Positions 32,224 through 40,491 of a stretch of 64,000 bases of DNA are shown here, one piece after another. Location: positions 1 to 64,000 of IMG/VR virus record IMGVR_UViG_3300020731_000015; one strand, 5' to 3'. Every line of letters starts with the position of its first letter. Positions within the stretch are counted from its first letter, which is position 1. The position numbers and the translations under genes were made by a program. Source of the DNA: a virus. The notes under the pieces are model-generated. The model was not told where the DNA came from. It searched no databases and saw nothing but the letters and a program-made list of their open reading frames with translations.

Positions 32224-32664
32224 ATGTCCAACGGTGCAAACACCACAGTAGTAGGCAACCTAGTTGCTGACCCAGAAATCAAGTTCTTCACGAGCGGAGA
32301 TGCTTACTGCAACATCACAGTTGCCGTATCCAGCCGCAAGAAGGACGACGCAGGAAACTGGGTTGACGGAGAAGTGTCATATTTTGACGCAACTCTTGTT
32401 GGCTCGCTTGCTGAAAACTTTGTCAACTCGTTGTCAAAGGGAACTCGTGTCTTCGTGACCGGAACCCAGACTCAACGCCATTGGGAAGACAAGGACGGCA
32501 ACAAGCGCAGTTCCTACGGCATCAAGGTTGACTCGGCAGGCCCAGACCTTCGTTGGTCAACTGCTTCTGTCACAAAGGTCGTTCGTGGCGAGGGTGGTGC
32601 TTCCAAGCCCGCTTCAGCACCGGCCGCCACTGCCCAGAGTTCCTTTGACGAGGAGCCCTTTTAA
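32224..32664 (+). CDS. ssb: Single-stranded DNA-binding protein
   Basis: 146 aa. OB-fold core (TTVVGNLVADPEIKFF, NITVAVSSRK, VSYFDATLVG, GTRVFVTGTQTQRHWEDK), a flexible Ala/Pro linker and an acidic tip DEEPF, as in bacterial SSBs, where the tip recruits replication and repair proteins. GAGAGGACTTTCA precedes the ATG. Binds ssDNA during phage replication. Confidence 0.93.
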   Translation: MSNGANTTVVGNLVADPEIKFFTSGDAYCNITVAVSSRKKDDAGNWVDGEVSYFDATLVGSLAENFVNSLSKGTRVFVTGTQTQRHWEDKDGNKRSSYGIKVDSAGPDLRWSTASVTKVVRGEGGASKPASAPAATAQSSFDEEPF

Positions 32665-32734
32665 GGCACAAGGTTGATGGCGGATTCCGTTTGGGAAGCC
32701 TCGGCTGACCCTAAGAACCGCTAATCAAAGAGTT

Positions 32735-32838
32735 TCCCCTAGACCTAGCGAGTTTCTGGTTTTACCCCTTTTTACCAGAGAACAAGCGAACACACGAAGC
32801 CTTTTGTCTCCTCTTGGCGAGTGAACCGGTCTAGGGGA
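32735..32838. other. Candidate structured RNA element
   Basis: TCCCCTAGACC (32735-32745) and GGTCTAGGGGA (32828-32838) are perfect 11-bp complements closing about 82 nt, with an inner hairpin TCTGGT (32755-32760)/ACCAGA (32774-32779). It lies in the 225-bp gap before the WhiB-portal genes. Hexamers that could serve as -10 (TAATCA plus strand; TTTTAT minus strand) place a start near either stem end, so the strand is not decided. Confidence 0.5.
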
Positions 32839-32889
32839 TTTCTCACATAAAAAGTCAATTTCACAACATTTCAGCAAAAAGATGCTGTA

Positions 32890-33318
32890 GTGTTTCCAAA
32901 CGTGACCTTTCCAAACCACGGCGACAATAAAGAAGACGAGTTCGGCTTTACGCCCGACTTCGACTTCCCTGAAACGCCGATTTACCTTGAGTTTGATTTA
33001 TTCAAGGCTTTCTTTGGGTCAGTTTGGAAACAAGATGCTTTATGTAAGACCCCTAACGCCGAGCACTTGGATAAGTTCTATCCCGAAGCCGGGGTTCACG
33101 GTGGGAATCACCTCGCCGCGCCGAGAAAACTTTGTTTGGAATGCCCGGTCCGATACGAGTGTTTGGAAGAGGGAATCGATGAGCCTTTCGGAGTTTGGGG
33201 CGGACATTCGCCAAGTCAACGACGCCGGATTAGTTCAATGCTGAAAAAGGGTAGTAGCCTTATAGAAGCAAGCCAATTTATAGACCAACGGAGTAGAGAT
33301 GCCCGACGACCAGAGTAA
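32890..33318 (+). CDS. WhiB-like iron-sulfur regulator
   Basis: 142 aa from GTG. C52, C82, C85 and C91 (CLECPVRYEC) are the cluster ligands and GVWGGHSPSQRRR the WhiB motif. A 40-residue acidic/aromatic N-terminal extension is unusual, so translation may begin later. It overlaps the portal start by 20 bp, so it may control or be co-expressed with head genes. Second WhiB of the window. Confidence 0.88.
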   Translation: MFPNVTFPNHGDNKEDEFGFTPDFDFPETPIYLEFDLFKAFFGSVWKQDALCKTPNAEHLDKFYPEAGVHGGNHLAAPRKLCLECPVRYECLEEGIDEPFGVWGGHSPSQRRRISSMLKKGSSLIEASQFIDQRSRDARRPE

Positions 33319-34912
33319 GGTAAATAATTACGCCGAACTCGGTGCTTCCGGTCTTTGGCGCACCGGTGGATTCGTCATTGACGATATCCTTCCTCAACTC
33401 CGAGGAAAACAAGCCCTTACTGCTTACCGTGATATGTCGGAGAACGACCCAATCGTGGGTGCGATGCTGTTCGCTATTGAGCGCATTATTCTCCAAGTTG
33501 ACTGGCGTGTTGACCCTTACGATGATGCGACTGGCACAACACCAACTGATGAAGACCGTGCGATAGCGTTGTTTGTCCAAGAGTGTATGGATGATATGAG
33601 TCACTCGTGGCACGAGTTTATGATTGCAATTCTTTCGTTCTTGCCTTACGGCTTTTCTTTCTTCGAGATTGTTTACAAACAGCGCAAGGGGCCGAATCAG
33701 AAAGACCCATCACAGCGCTCTAAGTTCTCCGACAACAAAATCGGTTGGCGAAAGATTGTTATGCGCGCGCAAGACTCCTTGTGGCAGTGGCAATTCGATG
33801 AGAGCGGCGGAATCAAAGCGTTCATTCAGCGCGACCCCACTACTGGTCGCCTCAATGTAATCCCGATTGAAAAGGGTTTGCTGTTCCGCACGACTTCGGC
33901 TCGTGGAAACCCAGAGGGTCGTTCTATTCTTCGCAACGCCTTTAAGTCTTGGTATTACAAGCGTCGTATCGAAGAGTTCGAGGCGGTCGGAGTAGAGCGT
34001 GACCTCGCTGGTTTGCCAGTCGCTTATGTTCCCGCCGAGTGGCTAAGTTCCAACGCCACCCCTGCTGAAAAGATGGCACTACAAGCGATGCAGCAAATCG
34101 TTCGTAATGTCAAGCGCAACGAAACAGAGGGAATCGTTCTCCCTACCTTGTTTGATGAGAACGGCAAGCAACTAATCGACTTTAAGTTGCTGAATAGCGG
34201 TGGAAACCGTCAGTTCAATACCGACCAGATTATTTCTCGCTACAACCAGCAAATCTCAATGACCGTCTTGGCTGACTTCATTATGTTGGGTCACGAGAGC
34301 GTGGGCTCGTTCTCACTAGGAACTTCCAAAGTAGAACTCTTTATGGCCGCCGTTGAGTCGTGGGTTCGCCTAATTGCTGAAGTTATCAATAGCCACGCTA
34401 TTCCTCGCCTAATGAACCTAAACGGATTCGACACCGAGCGTTGCCCCACCCTTTCTTATGGTCAGGTCACAGCCGTTGACCTACAGGAACTCGGCGGATT
34501 CTTGGGAACCCTTACCCAGAACAAGTTGATTACACCAGACAACAACTTGGAAGACTTCCTGCGAGAACTCGCTGGTCTGCCCGATTTTATGTCACAGCCA
34601 GATGGTATGGCCCAAAACCTACGCTACGGCGATGGTGGTCAGTTCGCTCAAGACCAAATTATGCAAGGGAAACACCCCTTTATTGGCGTAAAGGGCGACT
34701 CTTCAGGTGGCGACGACTCAACTGACGGACCAGTTCAGAACCCACAGGGCGGGGTCAACGACCAATCGGGCGGTAGCGGAATCCAATCGGAAATCAGCAG
34801 CCACGGCTATCCCGGTGAGACTGGACAAGTTCCACCATCGGCTAAGGGCAAGACCAAAGACGACAAGGGTATGAACGGCCCTCTAACCAACAATCAAGGC
34901 CCGACTTCGTAA
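33299..34912 (+). CDS. Portal protein (DUF935-like)
   Basis: 537 aa. Typical portal features: ALTAYRDMSENDPIVGAMLF, an ERIILQVDWRVDP core, LPYGFSFFEIVYK, a long stem region with LPTLFDENGKQLIDF, and FIMLGHESVGSFSLG, which match DUF935-type portals. Portals form the dodecameric vertex through which DNA is packaged and ejected. The Gly/Ser/Gln-rich C-terminal 80 residues are disordered. It is 21 kb from the terminase, an unusually large separation. Confidence 0.9.
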   Translation: MPDDQSKVNNYAELGASGLWRTGGFVIDDILPQLRGKQALTAYRDMSENDPIVGAMLFAIERIILQVDWRVDPYDDATGTTPTDEDRAIALFVQECMDDMSHSWHEFMIAILSFLPYGFSFFEIVYKQRKGPNQKDPSQRSKFSDNKIGWRKIVMRAQDSLWQWQFDESGGIKAFIQRDPTTGRLNVIPIEKGLLFRTTSARGNPEGRSILRNAFKSWYYKRRIEEFEAVGVERDLAGLPVAYVPAEWLSSNATPAEKMALQAMQQIVRNVKRNETEGIVLPTLFDENGKQLIDFKLLNSGGNRQFNTDQIISRYNQQISMTVLADFIMLGHESVGSFSLGTSKVELFMAAVESWVRLIAEVINSHAIPRLMNLNGFDTERCPTLSYGQVTAVDLQELGGFLGTLTQNKLITPDNNLEDFLRELAGLPDFMSQPDGMAQNLRYGDGGQFAQDQIMQGKHPFIGVKGDSSGGDDSTDGPVQNPQGGVNDQSGGSGIQSEISSHGYPGETGQVPPSAKGKTKDDKGMNGPLTNNQGPTS

Positions 34913-35016
34913 TGAAGCGAATTATGTTTATCAGTCCTAAGTTTGCTAAGAAGCGCAAAAGCGTATTGCGAGTTCAATCACCACTCAAGGCCGCTAGGCG
35001 ACCACGCTCTAACTAA
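34912..35016 (+). CDS. 34-aa basic peptide
   Basis: MKRIMFISPKFAKKRKSVLRV... is nearly one third Lys/Arg. TAATG overlap with the portal. Could bind DNA inside the head; nothing proves it. Confidence 0.55.
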   Translation: MKRIMFISPKFAKKRKSVLRVQSPLKAARRPRSN

Positions 35017-35076
35017 ACAGAGATTTGGAAAGAGTGGGGTAAAGTAATGAACGAACTAACCACAAGGGAGTCGGCC

Positions 35077-36951
35077 GTGTCACAAGTGAGCATCTTTGAT
35101 GTAGTTGCTGATGTCGCTTTGGGCGACATTATTAAGAACCAGAACCTAAACGCAGATGTGCGTGAGGGTGCTGCCGACCTCTTACGAGAGGGCTACCTCA
35201 CCGCAGATGTTATGGCTGTTTCTAAGGGCGAGGGCGAAATGTCCGTTGTTCTTATTCCCAACGAGGAAGTCAAAGACGAGTCGCCAATTTGGAAAAAGTT
35301 GGCTGGCAAGGTATTTGGCGAAACCGAACTTTCGGCTGGTGCTGAACAGCGTTTGATTTCTCGCAATATCGCTAAGGGCTTGGCTTCCGTGTCACACCCC
35401 TTTGTTAAGAGCGCCAATGCCTTTGGCGGCGTTCACGCTTGCGTAGTCTGTGGCTCAACCGCCGAGACTGATGTATGTGAGCCGCTAGACAAGGCCGTAG
35501 GCTTCCCATTCTCCTTTGCCCCTAGCCCCGTAGAGCCAACTGCTGATATGAACGATGATGGCGCGGTCCAAGTCCAACTCGACCCACAGACAGTTGCCTC
35601 AATTATCGGTGCGGTTCAGACTCCCGACAACACCGATAACTCATCAAGCGAGAGCGAGAGTTCATCTTCATCAAGTAGCAGTAGTAGTTCCTCATCATCT
35701 TCTAGTAGCAGCGACTCCACCGAGGAATCATCTTCCTCAAGCAGTTCCTCTTCCTCATCATCAAGCAGTAGCAGTAGCGACAGCGAATACTCAAGTGCTG
35801 ATGACTCATCAAGTAGTTCCTCTAGTTCGAGTAGTTCCTCATCTTCCTCAAGTTCGAGCAGTTCGTCTTCTTCGTCTAGCGATGATGCGATTCTTGGCGA
35901 CAGTTGGAAAGACGGCCTTGACCCTTGGCAGGTAGAACTTGCTGAAAGCCTTGACGAAATCGTTGAGGATATCGGTCGTATCCCTACTACCGAGGCTAAC
36001 TACACCGACGTCTCTCCATACCAAGCATCCGGCCAGAACTGTAAGAACTGTATTGCTTACGATGGCGGTTGTGACTGGGTAGCCGTTCAGCCAGCCGAGG
36101 GCGGATGGTGCAAGTTCAATATTGTTCCAGTCCTTATCAAGTCTTCTGCTGAAACCGAAGCCTTTATGAAGAACCCATCGGTTTCCAAAGTAGAGAGTAT
36201 GGCTTACGGCGACTTGCCAGAGGACTCAAGCGATTCAGAAGACGAATCCTCAAACCCTTTTGGAATGAGCATTAACGCCGATGGCACTTACGGCGCGCCC
36301 ATTACCGACCCCAACTCTGCCCCTAGCCGTGACTCACTCGCTAGTGGCCCGATGCTGAAATCGCAGCCAAGTTCGGGCTCGGTTCACGTTGACTCAACTT
36401 CTTGGAACGGCAAATACGAGCCAGAGATGCCAGAGAATATGACTATTCTTGACGAGCAGATGCCAGAGCCACTCAACGAGTTTGGTGAAGTCGCAGAAGA
36501 CGAAGACGACAGTATTCCCGGCACTATCCGTAAGGATGCCGACCTGCGCTACACGCTCGGCCCTTGGTATGTTCCATACTCATCAGATGCACACGGCGAA
36601 TGGACCGACCCATCAGAACTTCAGCAAGCCCTTTGGGGTTATGTCCGTTCAGGCGACCGTGATATCCGACTCCAACACAATGTAGATATCGTTGCTGGTG
36701 AGTGGGTAGAGGCTATGACTTGGCCTTACGAAGTGACCTTGCCAATGGTTCAGGCCGGGACTGGTGCTGTTTCCAATACTAAGTTCCCCGCTGGAACCGT
36801 TTTCCTCGGCGTTCTTTGGAAGCCTTGGGCTTGGGAATTGGTGAAGCAAGGAAAGATTGGTGGCTACTCAATGGGTGGCACAGGCGCGGGCGTAGAAGTT
36901 GATATGCCAGCCCCAACCGATATTCCGACTTTCCCTGCTGTTAACAACTAA
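35077..36951 (+). CDS. XkdF-like prohead protease with poly-Ser linker
   Basis: 624 aa from the GTG at 35077, six bases after AAGGGAG; the ATG at 35047 directly abuts a TAAAGT and has no ribosome-binding site. Order: N-terminal alpha domain, a CVVC pair, an 80-residue almost pure Ser linker (189-268), a Cys cluster (NCKNCIAYDGGCDW ... GWCKF), and a C-terminal XkdF-like serine-protease domain with H534 (RLQHN), an acidic VEAM strand and S598 (GGYSMGG). Such enzymes process scaffold and capsid during head maturation. Position between portal and cargo/capsid genes fits. Confidence 0.8.
   Translation: MSQVSIFDVVADVALGDIIKNQNLNADVREGAADLLREGYLTADVMAVSKGEGEMSVVLIPNEEVKDESPIWKKLAGKVFGETELSAGAEQRLISRNIAKGLASVSHPFVKSANAFGGVHACVVCGSTAETDVCEPLDKAVGFPFSFAPSPVEPTADMNDDGAVQVQLDPQTVASIIGAVQTPDNTDNSSSESESSSSSSSSSSSSSSSSSSDSTEESSSSSSSSSSSSSSSSSDSEYSSADDSSSSSSSSSSSSSSSSSSSSSSSSSDDAILGDSWKDGLDPWQVELAESLDEIVEDIGRIPTTEANYTDVSPYQASGQNCKNCIAYDGGCDWVAVQPAEGGWCKFNIVPVLIKSSAETEAFMKNPSVSKVESMAYGDLPEDSSDSEDESSNPFGMSINADGTYGAPITDPNSAPSRDSLASGPMLKSQPSSGSVHVDSTSWNGKYEPEMPENMTILDEQMPEPLNEFGEVAEDEDDSIPGTIRKDADLRYTLGPWYVPYSSDAHGEWTDPSELQQALWGYVRSGDRDIRLQHNVDIVAGEWVEAMTWPYEVTLPMVQAGTGAVSNTKFPAGTVFLGVLWKPWAWELVKQGKIGGYSMGGTGAGVEVDMPAPTDIPTFPAVNN
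35641..35880 (+). repeat. Poly-serine coding tract
   Basis: 80 codons, nearly all Ser with a few Asp/Glu/Tyr. All six Ser codons are mixed, so the DNA itself is only weakly repetitive. Confidence 0.9.
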
Positions 36952-37027
36952 TCCCCCTATCTACGACTAGGGTTTTCCAAAGTAGGGGATAGTATCTACC
37001 CAGAAACTTCCCCACTTGGAGGCCGCC

Positions 37028-39343
37028 GTGTCAGAAAACATCTTCTCGCAGATTGAGTCTTGGATTCGCATCGTTAAAGATGCCAACGAGTCGCTCGCAA
37101 CGGTTATGCGACACGACCAAGACCACGACAATTGGCACAGAATGCACGGTGACGCACCTTGCACTTCAGAGGCAGACTGCGCAGCAAAGCGCGCCAAATA
37201 CGCAGAGGTGAAAGACGAGCAGGCAGTCACTAAGGGAGACTTGCCGGGCCACGAGTTCCACGGGAACCAGTACGAGGCTGGAGAGGGCGGTGGTGGAAAT
37301 CTCACCCCCTCTGGGCACCGTCCGTTGAACGAGATTGCTCGTGACATCGAAAAGGTTTGGAATGCGAACAGCAAGAATGGCGTTCACTATACCGCCAAAC
37401 CATACCTAGACGCACTAAAGCAACTCCACGACATCAAAGACAACTATATGTTTGACAGTGCCAAGAGCGTTGTCAACTACTTGCTCTCCAATATGGGAAC
37501 TTTCCGTGGTGAAGGCGCCCCCGAATTAAAAAACGAATTAAAAGCACTGGTCAAACAATACACCGCAGGTAGTGGTGGCGGGAAGACCGCTCAAATCACT
37601 AGTGACTCAAAAACCAAGCCGACCGCAAGCGGCCCAGCAGCAAACCTCGCTAGGACTCACACGAGTATCAACAACGCACTAAAGGCTGCGGTATCAGCAA
37701 ACGGCGACCTCAAAGACTTGATTAGTACTTCTAAGTCATCAAAGACACGGGGCTACTACGGAACCGTTGGTGATGACGACCTTATGTGGGGAACACACCT
37801 AGACCTCAAGGACGCCCACGAAAAGTTGGCCGCCTTGCACACACGCGCCGCAACACAGGCAACCAAAGTTGGCGACACGGAACTAGCAAACGCTCATATT
37901 CAGGCGGCCAATGCTCACCGTTTGGCTGCTGAAACGGCAAACGACCGCCGTAATCGTGGTGGCGACACCACCCCTAGCCAAGCAGAAGTCAAGGAAGCGC
38001 AAGACACCGCTAGAAAGAGCGCTCGTGCTATTTCGGCCTCGCAGAAAATCCTAGATGGCTCGAAGACCGCTCAAATCACCAGCGATTCGCAAACTAGAAG
38101 CGGAACATCCAATGTAAAGTTTGGACCATCTGAAACAAGCAAGATGCGTAGCGAGGCTGCTCGCCTTTCCAACCAAGTTCTTCACAAAGAAGACGCAGAG
38201 ACAGATGCGCACGTTGCTCACATCGAACTCGCTAATAGCCACGCTAACGCCGCTAGGAGTGCTAGGGAAGATGGGCTAAACAAATTAGCCAACGCTCACC
38301 AGAACGCTGCGAACGCTCACGCTAATGCTGCTGTTGCCACTACTTTGGGTGGCGACAACTACCCCAAACTCGCTCAAGCCGCTGGTGTTGCGACTGCTAA
38401 GGCCGACAACATCAACTACGAGCGCCCTATCAATGACGGAATTGCTGGTGGCATTATCGCTAGTGACTCGCAGACCAAGCCAAGCACAAGTGGCTTGGCT
38501 GACCGTGCTAACGACTTGGCAGAAAACGCCGAGCGAATGGAGCCAGAAGAGGTCGCCCAAGAACACGATGAAATCGCACAGGGCCACAAGGATGCCGCTA
38601 GCGATGCTAAGGCGGCCCTAGACACTTTTAAGGCAGAAAACGAAAAGAATCCAGTTGTTTCAGCAGACAAGCACATCGCTGACCTGCAAAACGAGATTGA
38701 CGCACACAAGCAAGCGGCCGAAGAGCACGAAATGGCCGCCGATAGCCAAAGAGCCTCTGCGGGAAATAACTATGAATATCAAGAAGCCGCTCAAGGTGCT
38801 ACTGACTCGGCTGCTGATGCTTCGGTTAGGGCCACTAAAGCATCGGATATTGCTAGTGGAACTATTACTAAGGCCGACCAAATGGGCCACGAGTTCCGAG
38901 GCAACCAATATTCACAAGGACAAGGTGGCGGTTCAGCACCAGCGCGCCGTGTAGATGAGGGTCGTTGGAATCCCGGCGACTGGAATCCCGGCGACCACCC
39001 GGTTTTGCCACTACACCCCGACTTCCCCGAACACCGAGTAGGAAGCCCATTCCAAACTAATCAGTGGGAGCCGCCAATACACAGAACGCCGGATGCGCCC
39101 TACACCACTAGGCCAACTATTTCACCAGACGGCCATCAAGAACCCGAAGCAGGCAATCCTTTCCGCTCTAACCAATGGCACCCAGATGGAACTCGCCTAC
39201 ACGGAATGCCAGAAATCACACAACCAGAACAAGGGCCATCTACTCATCAAGAGGGTGGCGTGGGAAACCGATTCAACCCCACTAGCCCAAGCAAAGTTCT
39301 AGATTACTTGCGCTCCAAGTATAGAGCCCGTGACAATGGCTAA
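37028..39343 (+). CDS. Helical tag protein with multiple GHEFxGNQ motifs
   Basis: 771 aa from GTG, five bases after GGAGG. N-terminal helix SENIFSQIESWIRIVKD, then tag KGDLPGHEFHGNQYE near residue 71 and KADQMGHEFRGNQYS near 617. Between them are Ala-rich helical repeats of the type N-A-H-x-x-A-A-x-A-H, separated by AQITSDS(K/Q)T linkers. The last 120 residues have degenerate tags: VGSPFQTNQWE, AGNPFRSNQWH, VGNRFN. Stop overlaps the next gene. Probably a structural or packaged protein; no enzyme domain is seen. Confidence 0.8.
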   Translation: MSENIFSQIESWIRIVKDANESLATVMRHDQDHDNWHRMHGDAPCTSEADCAAKRAKYAEVKDEQAVTKGDLPGHEFHGNQYEAGEGGGGNLTPSGHRPLNEIARDIEKVWNANSKNGVHYTAKPYLDALKQLHDIKDNYMFDSAKSVVNYLLSNMGTFRGEGAPELKNELKALVKQYTAGSGGGKTAQITSDSKTKPTASGPAANLARTHTSINNALKAAVSANGDLKDLISTSKSSKTRGYYGTVGDDDLMWGTHLDLKDAHEKLAALHTRAATQATKVGDTELANAHIQAANAHRLAAETANDRRNRGGDTTPSQAEVKEAQDTARKSARAISASQKILDGSKTAQITSDSQTRSGTSNVKFGPSETSKMRSEAARLSNQVLHKEDAETDAHVAHIELANSHANAARSAREDGLNKLANAHQNAANAHANAAVATTLGGDNYPKLAQAAGVATAKADNINYERPINDGIAGGIIASDSQTKPSTSGLADRANDLAENAERMEPEEVAQEHDEIAQGHKDAASDAKAALDTFKAENEKNPVVSADKHIADLQNEIDAHKQAAEEHEMAADSQRASAGNNYEYQEAAQGATDSAADASVRATKASDIASGTITKADQMGHEFRGNQYSQGQGGGSAPARRVDEGRWNPGDWNPGDHPVLPLHPDFPEHRVGSPFQTNQWEPPIHRTPDAPYTTRPTISPDGHQEPEAGNPFRSNQWHPDGTRLHGMPEITQPEQGPSTHQEGGVGNRFNPTSPSKVLDYLRSKYRARDNG

Positions 39344-40487
39344 TGACTTCTTTGCTGAAATAGAGGCGTGGGTTCGTATTGCTAAGGCAAAGCCCGACTA
39401 CACCGAGTTGATTTCAGACCGCAAAGGCGAGCCTGACAACCAGAAGTTATACGACCAAGTAAAGGCCGATGCCCAGAAGAAGTTTGATGTCTATCCATCA
39501 GCAGTGGCAAACGGCTGGGTCGTTCAGGAATACAAGCGTCGTGGCGGAACATACTCCAAGCCAGTAGCCAAAGGCGACTTACCGGGTCACGAGTTTCGAG
39601 GAAACCAATATGCGTCGGCTGGCGGAACGGCACAAATCACTAGCGAATCACAGACCGCACCACTAAACGCTGCTAGTGCTGCGAAAGACCTCGCTACTAA
39701 GGCAAACGACCTTTACGAGAAGAACCAGATTGACAAGTTCGACAAGACTATGCCCGCTAGTGTCGCTTCCAAGATTGGAAAAGACCATTGGGATATGGCT
39801 ATCGAACACCAAAAAGAAGCAGAGCGTTTGTCAAACGAAGACGAGACTCACCTCAACTCTGAAATCGGTCACGCCGACGCTTCTGATGAGCACTACAACG
39901 CCGCTAAACGGTGGGGCGTAGTTGCCGATATGCTGAATGGCACATACGGCCCAAGTCAACTCAATGTTGATAGCGCTATCGCTGCGGCCAAAGAAGCATC
40001 TGGCTCTGCTACTGATGCCTCTTCTAACATTATCCCAGAAGCGGCTCACGAAGACACTATTGCTCAAAACGGCGGTCCAAATGTCGCTAAGCCACTATAC
40101 GGTTTTAGTGTCAAAAACGCAGGAAACATCAAGAGCGATGTCGAGGCGAGTTATATCGCTTCTGCCCTCCACGAACACCTAGTAATAGGTGCTGGACACC
40201 CAGACGACACAGAAGTTCGCACCCCAGCGGATTACAAAGTGGGTGCGAGTCAGCACTATCAGTTGGCCCAGTATTACGCAGGGAAAGCACAAAGCGGCCC
40301 ACAGAAAGCCGAATACCAAAAGGCTGCTGATGCTCACATTGCTGCGTATAAAGCCTGTGAAAAAGCGGCTAGTGCTGGAACGAAAGAGCCATCAAAGGCA
40401 AGCGTGGCTGCCGTTGCTGACACAGCGAGGGTTGCCGATAGGGCATCGTTTAATCTGGGCGAAACCTATATGAACAATAGAAAGTAA
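39336..40487 (+). CDS. Helical tag protein
   Basis: 383 aa. Start fixed by similarity with its neighbour (MANDFFAEIEAWVRIAKA versus MARDFFAEVESWIRVAKG). A short charged insert (about 20-80) precedes the tag KGDLPGHEFRGNQYA; AQITSESQT follows, then Ala-rich helices with HYNAA and SQHYQLAQYYAGKAQ repeats. 8-bp overlap with the previous gene. Function unknown. Confidence 0.8.
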   Translation: MANDFFAEIEAWVRIAKAKPDYTELISDRKGEPDNQKLYDQVKADAQKKFDVYPSAVANGWVVQEYKRRGGTYSKPVAKGDLPGHEFRGNQYASAGGTAQITSESQTAPLNAASAAKDLATKANDLYEKNQIDKFDKTMPASVASKIGKDHWDMAIEHQKEAERLSNEDETHLNSEIGHADASDEHYNAAKRWGVVADMLNGTYGPSQLNVDSAIAAAKEASGSATDASSNIIPEAAHEDTIAQNGGPNVAKPLYGFSVKNAGNIKSDVEASYIASALHEHLVIGAGHPDDTEVRTPADYKVGASQHYQLAQYYAGKAQSGPQKAEYQKAADAHIAAYKACEKAASAGTKEPSKASVAAVADTARVADRASFNLGETYMNNRK

Positions 40488-40491
40488 AACA

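Noticed and set aside
32725-32919. 64-aa minus-strand ORF in the gap before WhiB
   Set aside because: It coincides with the structured element and has no family features; coding seems less likely than RNA structure.
35600-35890. Diversity-generating retroelement or variable repeat
   Set aside because: No reverse transcriptase or template repeat is visible; the region is just a low-complexity Ser tract.
35555-35935. 126-aa ORF over the poly-Ser region
   Set aside because: It is an out-of-frame reading of the Ser codons, giving artificial His/Pro/Val repeats.
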